Of a stretch of DNA of 31,960 nucleotides, positions 7,969-15,989 are shown piece after piece (the first letter of the stretch is position 1; the number at the start of each line of letters is the position of its first letter). Under the pieces are notes generated by a model that searched no databases, was not told where the DNA came from, and saw nothing but the letters and a program-made list of their open reading frames with translations. Source of the stretch: CAZJRB01 sp964547995 (GTDB lineage Bacteria > Planctomycetota > Planctomycetia > Pirellulales > Thermoguttaceae). The position numbers were made by a program, and so were the translations under genes. The stretch spans positions 1-31,960 of the forward strand of contig CAZJRB010000087.1 in the NCBI GenBank assembly GCA_964547995.1, read 5' to 3'.

Positions 7969-9411
7969 TTAGGCATCTTCGACCTCAAACCCGAAGTAGT
8001 CCCTCGCGTTTTTGTAGCAGATATCCTGCACCATCGAGCCGATCATCTTCACGTCGCCCGGCAGCAGGCCTTGTTCGATTTCGGTGCCGAGCAGGTTGCA
8101 GAGGATACGGCGGAAGTATTCGTGGCGGGGGTAGGAGAGGAACGAACGGCTGTCGGTCAACATCCCGACGAAGCGGCTCAGCAGTCCCTGGTTCGAGAGG
8201 GCATTGATCTGCCGGACCATGCCGTCCATCTGGTCGAGAAACCACCAGCCGCTGCCGTACTGCATTTTTCCGGGTGTCTTGCCGTCCTGGAAGTTGCCCA
8301 TCATCGCGGCGAAGACGTCATTGTCGGCGGGGTTGAGGTTATAGACGATCGTCTTTGTGAGGCGATCGTCGAGTTCGAGCCGGTCGAAGAACTTCGCCAT
8401 GTCCCGGGCCATCGGGCAGTCCCCGATCGAGTCGAAGCCTGCATCGGAACCGAGTTCTTGAAAACCCCGCGAGTTATTGTTCCGCAAGGCGCCTATGTGG
8501 AACTGCTGGGTCCACCCCTTCTCGTGGTCCATCAGGGCAAGCTCATAGAGCATTGCCGAACGGAACATCGCGATTTCTTCCTGCCGGAGCCTGTTACCGC
8601 GGCGGACCCGGCGGAAAACCGCCTGGATTTCCGATTCCGTGTAGTCCTCGCAAGGTATCGTCTCCAGTCCGTGATCCGAAAGCCGGCAGCCCATGCTGTG
8701 GAAGAAATCGTGCCGCTGCCGAATGGCTTCGAGGAAGGTCGTGAAATCATCTTTGATTTCCATGTTGCCGACTTGTACGAGCTTTTCGACCCAGGCGTTA
8801 AACGGCTTGGGTGCGTCGACGGCCATGGCGCTGTCGGGGCGGAAGCAGGGCAATACCCGGATCGGAAACGAGGAATCGGCCGCGACGACTGCATGGTGCT
8901 GCAAGTTGTCGACCGGATCGTCGGTCGTGCAGACCAGCACCACGTTCATCTGTTGCATGATGCCGCGGCAGGAGAATTCGTCCGTTGCCAGCTTGGCGTT
9001 GCACTCCTCGTAGACGTCCCGTGCGGTTTCCGGCCCCAGCAGGCGGTCGTTGATCCCGAACGGCCGGTTCAGCTCCAGGTGGGTCCAGTGGTAAAGCGGG
9101 TTTCGAATCACCTGCGGGACGGTTTGGGCCCATTTCTCGAACTTCTCCCAATCGGGCGCGTCGCCGGTGCAATACGCCTCGGCGATGCCTGCCGCCCGCA
9201 TCGCCCGCCACTTGTAATGGTCCCCGTACAGCCATGCCTGGGTGATGTTCTCGAACCTGTGGTCCTCGGCAATCTGCACCGGCGGCAGATGGCAGTGGTA
9301 GTCGATGATCGGCATGTCGCGGGCGTAGTCATGGTAAAGCTTGACCGCCGTGTTGTTCTGGAGGAGAAAGTCCTCGGTAATAAGCGGATTCTTCTTTTTC
9401 TTCTTACCCAT
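7969..9411 (-). CDS. uxaC: Uronate (glucuronate/galacturonate) isomerase
   Basis: A 480-aa protein, close to the usual UxaC length of about 470. It isomerises D-glucuronate to fructuronate and D-galacturonate to tagaturonate, the first step of uronic-acid breakdown in the cytoplasm. Evidence: start context KKNPLITEDFLLQNNTA, the metal-binding DYHCHLPP (H39, H41), QAWLYGDHYKWRAMRAAG, and VCTTDDPVDNLQHH, then GMLTDSRSFLSYPRHEYFRR near the C-terminus, all characteristic of the amidohydrolase-type UxaC family. The start at 9411 is the ATG of the Lys-rich leader MGKKKKK; its ribosome site is weak (GGGA). No other hexuronate genes sit beside it, so it is an isolated pathway gene. A long antisense frame covers it and is a shadow. 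Confidence 0.96.
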   Translation of the reverse strand: MGKKKKKNPLITEDFLLQNNTAVKLYHDYARDMPIIDYHCHLPPVQIAEDHRFENITQAWLYGDHYKWRAMRAAGIAEAYCTGDAPDWEKFEKWAQTVPQVIRNPLYHWTHLELNRPFGINDRLLGPETARDVYEECNAKLATDEFSCRGIMQQMNVVLVCTTDDPVDNLQHHAVVAADSSFPIRVLPCFRPDSAMAVDAPKPFNAWVEKLVQVGNMEIKDDFTTFLEAIRQRHDFFHSMGCRLSDHGLETIPCEDYTESEIQAVFRRVRRGNRLRQEEIAMFRSAMLYELALMDHEKGWTQQFHIGALRNNNSRGFQELGSDAGFDSIGDCPMARDMAKFFDRLELDDRLTKTIVYNLNPADNDVFAAMMGNFQDGKTPGKMQYGSGWWFLDQMDGMVRQINALSNQGLLSRFVGMLTDSRSFLSYPRHEYFRRILCNLLGTEIEQGLLPGDVKMIGSMVQDICYKNARDYFGFEVEDA

Positions 9412-9590
9412 AGCGATTTTTCCCGCAGTTTCCCGCAGTTTCCACAGACGAATTCTACCCGCCGGACAACTCGAAAAGGCACCCGAACGAAGGGGGGCCG
9501 TCTGACTCAGTGTAGCGTAGCAACGGTCCACTGGCAAGCGGGAGGCCACAAAGGGGTAAGATTCGCCGACCGGTTGATGCAGAGGAGGCC

Positions 9591-10562
9591 TTATGGGCCG
9601 GCCAGCTTTGGATCCGTTTCGGGCCGCCACAGGCTGTCGTGGATCGTCAATATCCGGGGGTCCATTTCATCCGGAGTGTGGGCCTCGACGTGGCCATCGA
9701 CATACAGGACATTCGACAGGCCGACGTGCCGCGGGCGGACGTTCTCCAGCCAATCGTCCGTGGCGTCCACCCCGACCACGTCCGCTTCCAGCTTGAAGTA
9801 TTCCACGATCAGGATCTTGCGGTTGTCCATGTTGAGGCGAGGTGCGCGGTTGTTCATCCCGTAGCTGCACGAATCATCCGCCCACCATTCATGGCCCGGT
9901 AGGAAAGAGGAATTAATGACCGTTCCGCCGGGGTCGAGCAACTGGAACGTAAACGAGGCCGACTTGAATATCGACTGGAAATGGATCGTGCCGTCCGGGT
10001 AGGGGTCGACCATGACGATCATGTCGGACCAGTCAAAGTCCACGTGGTCCTCGAACTCCAGAATAAAGCTGTCGGGGAACTTGCGTGTGATGCCTGTTTT
10101 TTCCTCCCAGTACGGCGCTCCCTTGCCTGCGCTCCACCCTCCTTCGTTCGCCGGATCGGAGATCCGGCATCGCGGGCCGGGGGTGAACGGGATGCCGTGG
10201 GTGTTCCCGTATTCCTCGAACGTCCTGTTATTGACCCAGAACGTGTAGTCCTACAGCGCGGTCGGGTGCTCGTCGACGTCGTTCGGGCAATCGAAAACCG
10301 CCGTCTTGTCTTCGAGGAAAGGCGCCAGCATTGCCTTCCATTCGGTGGCATTGACACGCATCAGCAAGTTCTCGTCGCGGTTCGCATAGAAATTGTTGTA
10401 GGCAATGCCGATCTGGTGGAGGTTATTGGCGCATTGCGTCCGGCGCGCCGCCTCACGGGCGTTTTGCACCGCGGGCAGAAGAAGGGCGATAAGAATGCCT
10501 ATGATCGCAATCACGACCAGAAGCTCGATCAGCGTGAACCCTTGTTGACGCGGGCAACTCAT
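9591..10562 (-). pseudogene. DUF1559 / H-X9-DG prepilin-like protein interrupted by one in-frame amber codon
   Basis: The frame starts with a class III-type pilin signal (QQGFTLIELLVVIAIIGILIALLLPAVQNAREAARR), then reads CANNLHQIGIAYNNF. After 103 codons it meets TAG at 10253-10251. The same frame then continues without a break (DYTFWVNNRTFEEYGNT, later MDFDWSDMIVMVDPYPDG) and ends with the family's H-X9-DG motif (HVGLSNVLYVDG). So one base, not a frameshift, separates it from an intact protein of about 323 residues. The ATG at 10562 has a strong AGGAG site. Such proteins form a large planctomycete family of pilin-like secreted proteins of unknown role. A gene 24 bases upstream (HEAT-repeat protein) shares the strand. 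Loss of function is likely, though stop read-through cannot be excluded. Confidence 0.88.
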
Positions 10563-10586
10563 GATTGGTCTCCTGAAGACAGAGAA

Positions 10587-11102
10587 TTACTTGTGACGGC
10601 ACATCCGCTTTCGTAACTGTTCAAGCGACTCGGGCGAGGCACGCATTATTTCCCACTCCCCGCGGATATCTGCGATGGCCCTTTCCCGTTTTTCGGGCGG
10701 CGCACCCGCAGTAAACCCGAAATCGGCTCCCACCATGTTTTGCGCCGCCGCACCGGCCGGCCCCCGCACCAGAGGCGACGGGTCCGTCATCGCGTCCAAC
10801 AGCGATTCCATACTCTCATAGTCGAACTGGGAACCCAATCCCCGGATCGCCGCGCCCCGTACTACATCCGATTTGCTCTCGGCCAGTACGCGCCGCATGT
10901 GTTCCAGTGCGGGCTCTCCGAGCCCCGCCAGCTCGACGGCTGCTTTCTCCTGTTCCACGGGATCGGTGGATTCCAAAATAACCTGGACCAACTCTTCAGG
11001 CGAGCGTTGGCGCTCGGAGGATCGCAAGAAAAGTACGGCATAGACCAACACCAGTACGACGAACAACGCGCCGGCAAGGATGAGCAGTAGATTCTTGTGC
11101 AT
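10587..11102 (-). CDS. HEAT-repeat protein with N-terminal membrane anchor
   Basis: A 171-aa protein with one membrane helix at residues about 4-26 (LLLILAGALFVVLVLVYAVLF) and a body of helical repeats: ELVQVILESTDPVEQEKAAVELAGLGEPALEHM, SDVVRGAAIRGLG, and LLDAMTDPSPLVRGPAGAAAQ are HEAT/armadillo-type units. The body is probably cytoplasmic or periplasmic and binds another protein. The start is uncertain: the ATG at 11102 has a purine-rich GAGAGGA touching it, and a GTG at 11153 also starts the frame. It lies 24 bases upstream of the broken DUF1559 gene on the same strand and is probably co-transcribed with it. Confidence 0.75.
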   Translation of the reverse strand: MHKNLLLILAGALFVVLVLVYAVLFLRSSERQRSPEELVQVILESTDPVEQEKAAVELAGLGEPALEHMRRVLAESKSDVVRGAAIRGLGSQFDYESMESLLDAMTDPSPLVRGPAGAAAQNMVGADFGFTAGAPPEKRERAIADIRGEWEIMRASPESLEQLRKRMCRHK

Positions 11103-11345
11103 TCCTCTCAATACCCTCTCGGCACTCGTCAAGGCCCCTCTCTCTGCCGACACTTCCGATGAGTTTTACCAGGAAAAAATTTGTCCGTCAACATTCCTGC
11201 CCCCTTTTTTCCGCCACCATCCAGGCCCAACGGGGGGGTCGATTGGCATCACGTTAGGAGCGGCCGAAGAATAACTTCCCGATTTGGATTAAAAGTAGCA
11301 GGCACACGGAGAGACTGTGATTTTTTCGGGCCGGTGTCGACAGTC

Positions 11346-11408
11346 TGTAGGGAACGCCCTCTGTGGCGTTCCACACGTCTCGGAACGCCACGGAGGGCGT
11401 TCCCTACA
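11346..11408. repeat. REPIN-like palindrome, two inverted GTAG REP units
   Basis: A 27-base arm (11346-11372) pairs with 11382-11408 with one mismatch, around a 9-base loop. Each arm is itself a hairpin: GGAACGCC, 6-base loop, GGCGTTCC, and each arm begins with GTAG when read outward-in. This is the layout of a REP doublet (REPIN). It sits 23 bases beyond the ACT-gene stop. It resembles repeats I know to be abundant in planctomycete genomes. There is no matching transposase in the window. Confidence 0.85.
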
Positions 11409-11431
11409 AAAAGTCACAGCCTCGACTCTTG

Positions 11432-11824
11432 TTACGAGATGAGCACGTCTTTGAGGAGCTTCTTGGCCTGCTCGGGTTGTTCGGCAGCGACGGCGATGAT
11501 GCCGGTACCGCCTTCGCGGCGGATGATGCGTATGCTCCGCAGGTTGAGGTTGGCATCTTTGAAGCGGCGGGTGATCCGGGCCAGCTCGCCGGGCTTGTCT
11601 TCGAGGCGTATCACGATAGCGTCTTCGCTGATCGCTTGGAAAGGTGTCCGGGCCAGTGCCCGCAACGCCTCGTCGTACCGGTCGACCGTCAGGGAGACGA
11701 CCCCGGAACCGCCGACGTTTTCGGCGGAAATGAACTCGATGTTGACTCCGGCGTCGGCCAGTGCTCCGGTAATCTCGGCGACCATGTTTGGGCGGTTCTC
11801 GCTGACAACCTTGATTTCCTTCAT
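11432..11824 (-). CDS. ACT-domain regulatory protein (two ACT units), coupled to histidine decarboxylase
   Basis: A 130-aa protein made of two ACT-like beta-alpha-beta units: EIKVVSENRPNMVAEITGALADAGVNIEFI (residues 3-32) and IVIRLEDKPGELARITRRFKDANLNLRSI (about 70-98). Such modules bind amino acids as ligands and act as sensors. Its ATG overlaps the stop of the upstream histidine decarboxylase by four bases (ATGA at 11824-11821), so the two are translationally coupled. A role as an amino-acid-responsive partner of the decarboxylase is an inference from this coupling; similar tandem-ACT proteins occur next to other amino-acid enzymes. No catalytic domain is attached. Confidence 0.85.
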   Translation of the reverse strand: MKEIKVVSENRPNMVAEITGALADAGVNIEFISAENVGGSGVVSLTVDRYDEALRALARTPFQAISEDAIVIRLEDKPGELARITRRFKDANLNLRSIRIIRREGGTGIIAVAAEQPEQAKKLLKDVLIS

Positions 11825-12984
11825 GACGTTCCCCTTTCTTCCGTTGGATCGGGCGTATCGCCGGCGATGTCTTCGACGAGCCGGTCGATCTGTTCCCGCG
11901 TTACGTGCGGCATCACGATAACATGCGCGTCGTGGCGGTGCGGGGCAAGTTGCCACCGGCGTATCAGCCGCATCGAAGGGCGAGGGAACACGACCGTGAT
12001 CGAGTTCCTGTGCCGCCACGCGTCCCGGCCGATTTCCTTCAGGCGCCTGATGGCGTAATCGGCCGTCTCGAAACAGCTTTCCACCCGCCGGCGGAATCCC
12101 TCCAGCCCGACCGTGCGCAGGGCATACCAGAGGAACAGGGGCGTAACCCCGTTGCGCGAGCCGAGGACCGTGGTGTCGAGCGTACCCACGTATTCGATAT
12201 TCCGGGCGATCCGGTCGACGTGGGATTTTTTGGCCAACGCCACTCCGCAAGGCATGGGCGAGCCGATCATCTTGTGGCCGCTTATGGCGATGCTGTCGAC
12301 GCCGTCGCTGAAGTCCCAGGGCTGCGGATCGTCGACAAACGGCAGGATCATGCCGCTCAGGGCGGCGTCGCTGTGGATATAATGGGCGTGGATCGCCAGG
12401 TCGTCGAAGATCCGGCGGATGCCGGCCACGTCGTCGATCGCCCCTTTCATCGTCGTGCCGATGTTGGCGAAAATGATCGGCGGCACGTCGCGGTGGATCT
12501 TGAGCGTCTCGCGGAGGTCGTCCAGGTCCATCCGCCCGTCCGGGTCGCTCTTGATCATGATGTTGCGCACCTGGAGACAGCGGAGGATCTTGTTGACCGA
12601 GTAGTGGGTGTCTTCCGAATAGTAGACCACTCCGCCGGGAAACAGCTCGCGGCCGAGAAAAATGCCGTAGAGGTTTCCTTCCGTACCGCCGGAAGTGACG
12701 TAACCCCAGAACGAGCCGGCCGGGGCGCGGGTGAGCCGGCCGAGCGTCTCCACCACCTCCCGCTCGAAGGGGTGGGTGTTCACGTGGAAGTTGCTCGTCA
12801 CATAGGGATCGCCGATGTTGTTGACCGGGAGGTCGAGGAAACGATACAGCGGGCCGTAATCAAACAACTGGTTGCACGGGTAGCCTACGCTGTGCTCCGA
12901 TTCCCGCCGGAGCATTTCGTAGAGGTCGTCCAGCCGCCGCTGATCTTCCGCCGTCGGCGAGGATCCGGTCGAGATCTGTGCCAT
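11821..12984 (-). CDS. hdc: PLP-dependent histidine decarboxylase
   Basis: A 387-aa protein, the usual length of the bacterial PLP-type enzyme (about 380). It makes histamine from histidine, or a close relative acting on another amino acid. Motifs: YVTSGGTEGNLYGIFLGR (phosphate-binding loop, residues 95-112), EDTHYSVNKI (H127 stacks on PLP), HSDAALSG (D206 to the pyridine nitrogen) and ISGHKMIGSP (Schiff-base K238). The family is group II, near serine decarboxylases and plant HDC-like proteins, so the substrate is less certain than the chemistry. The ATG at 12984 has a GGAG site seven bases upstream. It is first in an operon with the overlapping ACT-domain gene. No histidine/histamine antiporter is adjacent. 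Confidence 0.9.
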   Translation of the reverse strand: MAQISTGSSPTAEDQRRLDDLYEMLRRESEHSVGYPCNQLFDYGPLYRFLDLPVNNIGDPYVTSNFHVNTHPFEREVVETLGRLTRAPAGSFWGYVTSGGTEGNLYGIFLGRELFPGGVVYYSEDTHYSVNKILRCLQVRNIMIKSDPDGRMDLDDLRETLKIHRDVPPIIFANIGTTMKGAIDDVAGIRRIFDDLAIHAHYIHSDAALSGMILPFVDDPQPWDFSDGVDSIAISGHKMIGSPMPCGVALAKKSHVDRIARNIEYVGTLDTTVLGSRNGVTPLFLWYALRTVGLEGFRRRVESCFETADYAIRRLKEIGRDAWRHRNSITVVFPRPSMRLIRRWQLAPHRHDAHVIVMPHVTREQIDRLVEDIAGDTPDPTEERGTS

Positions 12985-13211
12985 GATTGCTCCAGGGGAG
13001 GTGCCTGTACGTGGACGCTAGTATACACTACACGGGGCTTCCAGTCCATGTCAAGGGGAAAACGGGCCGCCGCCGCGTTTCTCCCAGGGTGGGGGGAGCG
13101 GAAACGAAAATGGAGGCCGCCTGTTGCAGCACTGCCCGCAAAAAGGGTAGGATGGGGATACGGATACGGTACGGAGTTCTCCCGGCAGCGATACCCCGAG
13201 ACGGTTTGCAC

Positions 13212-13643
13212 GTGGATATCTGGACGACAGCCCTGATCTCGTTGTTTTTGCTGGCCGGCGCGATCCTGTTGATGGTCTCGCACGTCCGTTCGTGGCGCGC
13301 GTTCCAATTGCAGGAACACGACACGGCCGCGTTGCTCTTCCGGCGGCGGCAGCTCCGGCGCCGGATGCAGAGCAGCTCGCTGTTGGGCCTGCTGGCCGTG
13401 ATGCTGTTTGCCGGCGAGCTGATCAACGCCCGGGTCGAATCGCAAGGGTTCAAGCTGGTCTACTGGAGCGGGGTGATTCTGGTCGTCGTCTGGATGGGCC
13501 TCTCGGCCGTGGCCGACATCCTGGCCACCAAACTCTATTACGGGCGGTTGAGGAATGCGTATCTGATCGAACAGGCCAAGCTCCGGGCGGAACTGCGGCG
13601 GCTCCGGGCGAAGGAGGGTAACGGGGAGGTGAAGGATGAGTGA
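13212..13643 (+). CDS. Small membrane protein with C-terminal basic helix (hypothetical)
   Basis: A 143-aa protein beginning VDIWTTALISLFLLAGAILLM (first membrane helix). Two more hydrophobic helices follow (SSLLGLLAVMLFAGELI and LVYWSGVILVVVWMGLSAVADIL), separated by an Arg-rich loop (LLFRRRQLRRRM). The C-terminal tail is a charged helix (LIEQAKLRAELRRLRAKEG). The start is uncertain: GTG at 13212 begins the hydrophobic part, while ATG at 13152 and earlier codons extend the frame without improving a domain. I know similar short planctomycete membrane proteins but not their function. The next gene faces it across a large palindrome, so it has its own promoter. Confidence 0.65.
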   Translation: MDIWTTALISLFLLAGAILLMVSHVRSWRAFQLQEHDTAALLFRRRQLRRRMQSSSLLGLLAVMLFAGELINARVESQGFKLVYWSGVILVVVWMGLSAVADILATKLYYGRLRNAYLIEQAKLRAELRRLRAKEGNGEVKDE

Positions 13644-13679
13644 GGATATTGCAAATTGAAAACTGCAAATTGAAAATTG

Positions 13680-13800
13680 GTAACACTTCAGCCGAATGGC
13701 AAAACGCTTCGTACGATGGCCTTCCAAGGCCGTCGAGGGCTTGCGATGTCACTGCGACGGCCTTGGAAGGCCATCGTGCGGCAGACGGCTGAAGTGTTAC
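13680..13800. repeat. Nested REPIN-like palindrome with outer inverted repeat and flanking 13-bp direct repeat
   Basis: An inner 23-bp perfect inverted repeat (13713-13735 with 13755-13777) has arms that are themselves palindromes (GGCCTT...AAGGCC). An outer 15-bp repeat, GTAACACTTCAGCCG (13680-13694) with 13786-13800, encloses it. The 13-bp AAATTGAAAATTG occurs just outside on both sides (13667-13679 and 13803-13815). It lies between two convergent stop codons and could also act as a two-way terminator. Confidence 0.85.
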
Positions 13801-13826
13801 GAAAATTGAAAATTGCCGATGCCGAG

Positions 13827-15449
13827 CTATTTCTCTTTCCCGTTATCCACCGGTGTACGAACGACCAGATCGTCCCAATCTTCCCAATCCGCACCGTCTT
13901 TGCAGTCGTCGTAGCCGCGCCCGCCATCGTCGACGCCGTTGCGGCCCAAGCTGTAGAGCAGGTAGCCCTTGCCCCGGAGTTTGTAGCGCAAGGGTTTGTC
14001 GGAGAACAGGTCGTCGGGTATCTCGGCAATGTATTTTGGAGCGAGCCGGGCCAGATTTTCGGGATAGGCACCGTGGTCGGCGTGATAGGCGGCCAGGGCC
14101 AGGGCAATGCGGCTGAGGTCGACGATCATGCGGCCGCGGTCCTCGACATCGCGGCCCGCCGCGATCGCGGGCAAAAACAGCGAGATCATGGTATTACCCA
14201 TCCACCGTGAAATCACCACCCGTGGCGACTTGGCAAAGATGAGGGACAAGACCAGCGACTTATAGTCGCTGAGATCGTCCATTAGCTTCATCAGGTCGTC
14301 ATCCATTTTGGCCAACGCCTTCTTCCATTCGGCCCGATCGGGTTTGCCCATCGCCTCGATCAGCCGATCGTACCAGGGGTTGCCCATCTTCAGGACCACG
14401 TCCCAGTCGACCAGTACATCGCCGGCCCCTTTCGTTAGCTTCTCGATCACCTCAGTGCTGCTGCCGCCGCCGGTTAGTGGTGTGAGAGCCGACAGCCCTT
14501 CCCGGGCAACGAAGGCCACGGCGTCCAGATACATGTAGCGTTCGGTGTGTACCTTATCGGCCATCTTCGGCATCGGAGGGAGGCTGCGCAGGTCGGCCTC
14601 GAACCGCTTCGCTTGTTTCGCCGTGAGCTTACCGCAGTGGGCCAGGGCCACGTCGCCCTGGCACGCGATGCTTTCTATTGCGGTGCTGACCAGCGCGTCG
14701 ACGATCGTAGGGCCTTCGCCCACTAGCCTGGCAAGACGATGGCATGCCAACACGTCGGCCCAGGCCTTGTCGATCTTCCCCTGGCCAAGCTGTAACATGG
14801 CGCGGCACATCAACAGGCGGGCGGCCTGACGGGCTTCCTGGACTCCCGGCAGCAGGACGGCAATGACCGTGTCGTGTTCGGGGTTGGCCACCAGCGGCAT
14901 GTAACAGCGTGGTCGCCCGGTCGCCTCGACGATCAACGCCAGCGGCTTCTCGTTGGCCTCCAACCACGCGGCCGGCACCGGAAACTCCTTCTTCGACCAA
15001 GGCCGCTTCATTGCCTCGTCTTGCTGATCGCTAATGGCGTCTTCGTCCAAGTCACCGGCCAGTTTGTCCCACTGCCGGGGTTGCTCTTGGAGTAGTCTGA
15101 GAAACTCGTTTAGCGAGACGCAATAGTCTCCTTTTTCCGGCAGCGGCGGGATGCCGAGCAACTTGAAGTATTTCTCCCGGATCTCCTCGTCAATCAGCTC
15201 AGGACCCATTGCCCGCCAAAACGGGACGGCGGCGTTGTTCTCCGTCGTCACGCCCTTGCTGCACTCCCGGTTCAGCGCGGCCACGTAATCGACATAGCCG
15301 TCGGGCCTGAGCGGTTCGGTGATGTAGGTGGTTTCCTTGGAGATCGTGATGAGGCACCGTTTCTTCGGCGTCTCTTCGGCCGGCAGGGGTGCCGCCGCGA
15401 AACCCAGAATCGCCGCCAAGGGAACTACCCGTCGCAGGACAGTGCGCAT
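13827..15449 (-). CDS. Secreted planctomycete protein of unknown function
   Basis: A 540-aa protein. The ATG at 15449 has GGGAGG six bases upstream and a signal peptide follows (MRTVLRRVVPLAAILGFAAAPLPA, cut near AEE). The middle is mainly helical, with a repeated-looking LLMCRAMLQLGQGKIDKAWADVLACHRLARL stretch. The C-terminal 100 residues (ALALAAYHADHGAYPENLARLAPKYIAEIPDD, then SLGRNGVDDGG) resemble the end of type II pseudopilins, where a metal-binding loop forms, but there is no pilin-type N-terminal helix. I recognise this as a planctomycete family fused in this way, with no known role. It stands alone. Its stop faces the small membrane protein across the large palindrome. Confidence 0.75.
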   Translation of the reverse strand: MRTVLRRVVPLAAILGFAAAPLPAEETPKKRCLITISKETTYITEPLRPDGYVDYVAALNRECSKGVTTENNAAVPFWRAMGPELIDEEIREKYFKLLGIPPLPEKGDYCVSLNEFLRLLQEQPRQWDKLAGDLDEDAISDQQDEAMKRPWSKKEFPVPAAWLEANEKPLALIVEATGRPRCYMPLVANPEHDTVIAVLLPGVQEARQAARLLMCRAMLQLGQGKIDKAWADVLACHRLARLVGEGPTIVDALVSTAIESIACQGDVALAHCGKLTAKQAKRFEADLRSLPPMPKMADKVHTERYMYLDAVAFVAREGLSALTPLTGGGSSTEVIEKLTKGAGDVLVDWDVVLKMGNPWYDRLIEAMGKPDRAEWKKALAKMDDDLMKLMDDLSDYKSLVLSLIFAKSPRVVISRWMGNTMISLFLPAIAAGRDVEDRGRMIVDLSRIALALAAYHADHGAYPENLARLAPKYIAEIPDDLFSDKPLRYKLRGKGYLLYSLGRNGVDDGGRGYDDCKDGADWEDWDDLVVRTPVDNGKEK

Positions 15450-15989
15450 GAGAGCCCTCCCTTTTCATTCAATCGAATGGGAGACCGTTGGAAACCTTAT
15501 CGCCATCGTACTCACCTGCCCAAGAAAAGCAACAGTCCGGCCAAACCCCGTAGGGCAAGTACCGGACTGTTTCCCCCCCTGGGAACGTATCGATGGATCG
15601 AGCGGATGTCTTTCTGAAGATCTTCCGTGATCCCAACGTCGCTGTGCATCCACCCGGCGGCTTACCTTGGAAGGTATCGCCACACAGCGCGCTGGTTGCC
15701 CCGTGTTGGGTAATAAACGGAGTAATCGACCGGGAAAGCCTGTAAACTTAATAAACTTTGGCGGTTATTTTGGTTGTATCGGTTGCCGGCAGGTAGTGGG
15801 GGAGATGGAACCGAGGATTTCACGGCGCCCTATTCCCCCCGGCTTCCCCAAGTTGCCGTCCGTCGGGACTTCTCGCGGTTTCTGCTCATAAACTTTGCCG
15901 ATTAAGTCGATTTTAAGGATTACCGGCTGCCTCTGCGCGCAGCCGGCAGCCCGGATTTTCTATAGAGCACTCAACTGGGGAAGAAAGCC
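15450..15989. other. 540-base divergent intergenic region with hairpins and a spaced direct repeat
   Basis: This lies between a minus-strand secreted-protein gene and the plus-strand stator cluster, so it should carry promoters for both. AACAGTCCGG (15531-15540) pairs with 15562-15571 across a 21-base loop. ATAAACTTTGGCGGTTA (15751-15767) has a relative ATAAACTTTGCCGATTA at 15888-15904, possibly two operator sites. CCGGCTGC (15923-15930) pairs perfectly with GCAGCCGG (15939-15946) 44 bases before the stator start. No gene or RNA was recognised. Confidence 0.4.

Noticed and set aside
8071..9864. 597-codon plus-strand frame antisense to uxaC
   Set aside because: It is the mirror of a well-supported uxaC frame in GC-rich DNA, has no domain or ribosome site, and runs past both ends of the gene.
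13880..15600. tRNA or small RNA genes in the intergenic stretches
   Set aside because: No cloverleaf, CCA end or T-loop sequence was found by eye; hairpins there are simple palindromes.
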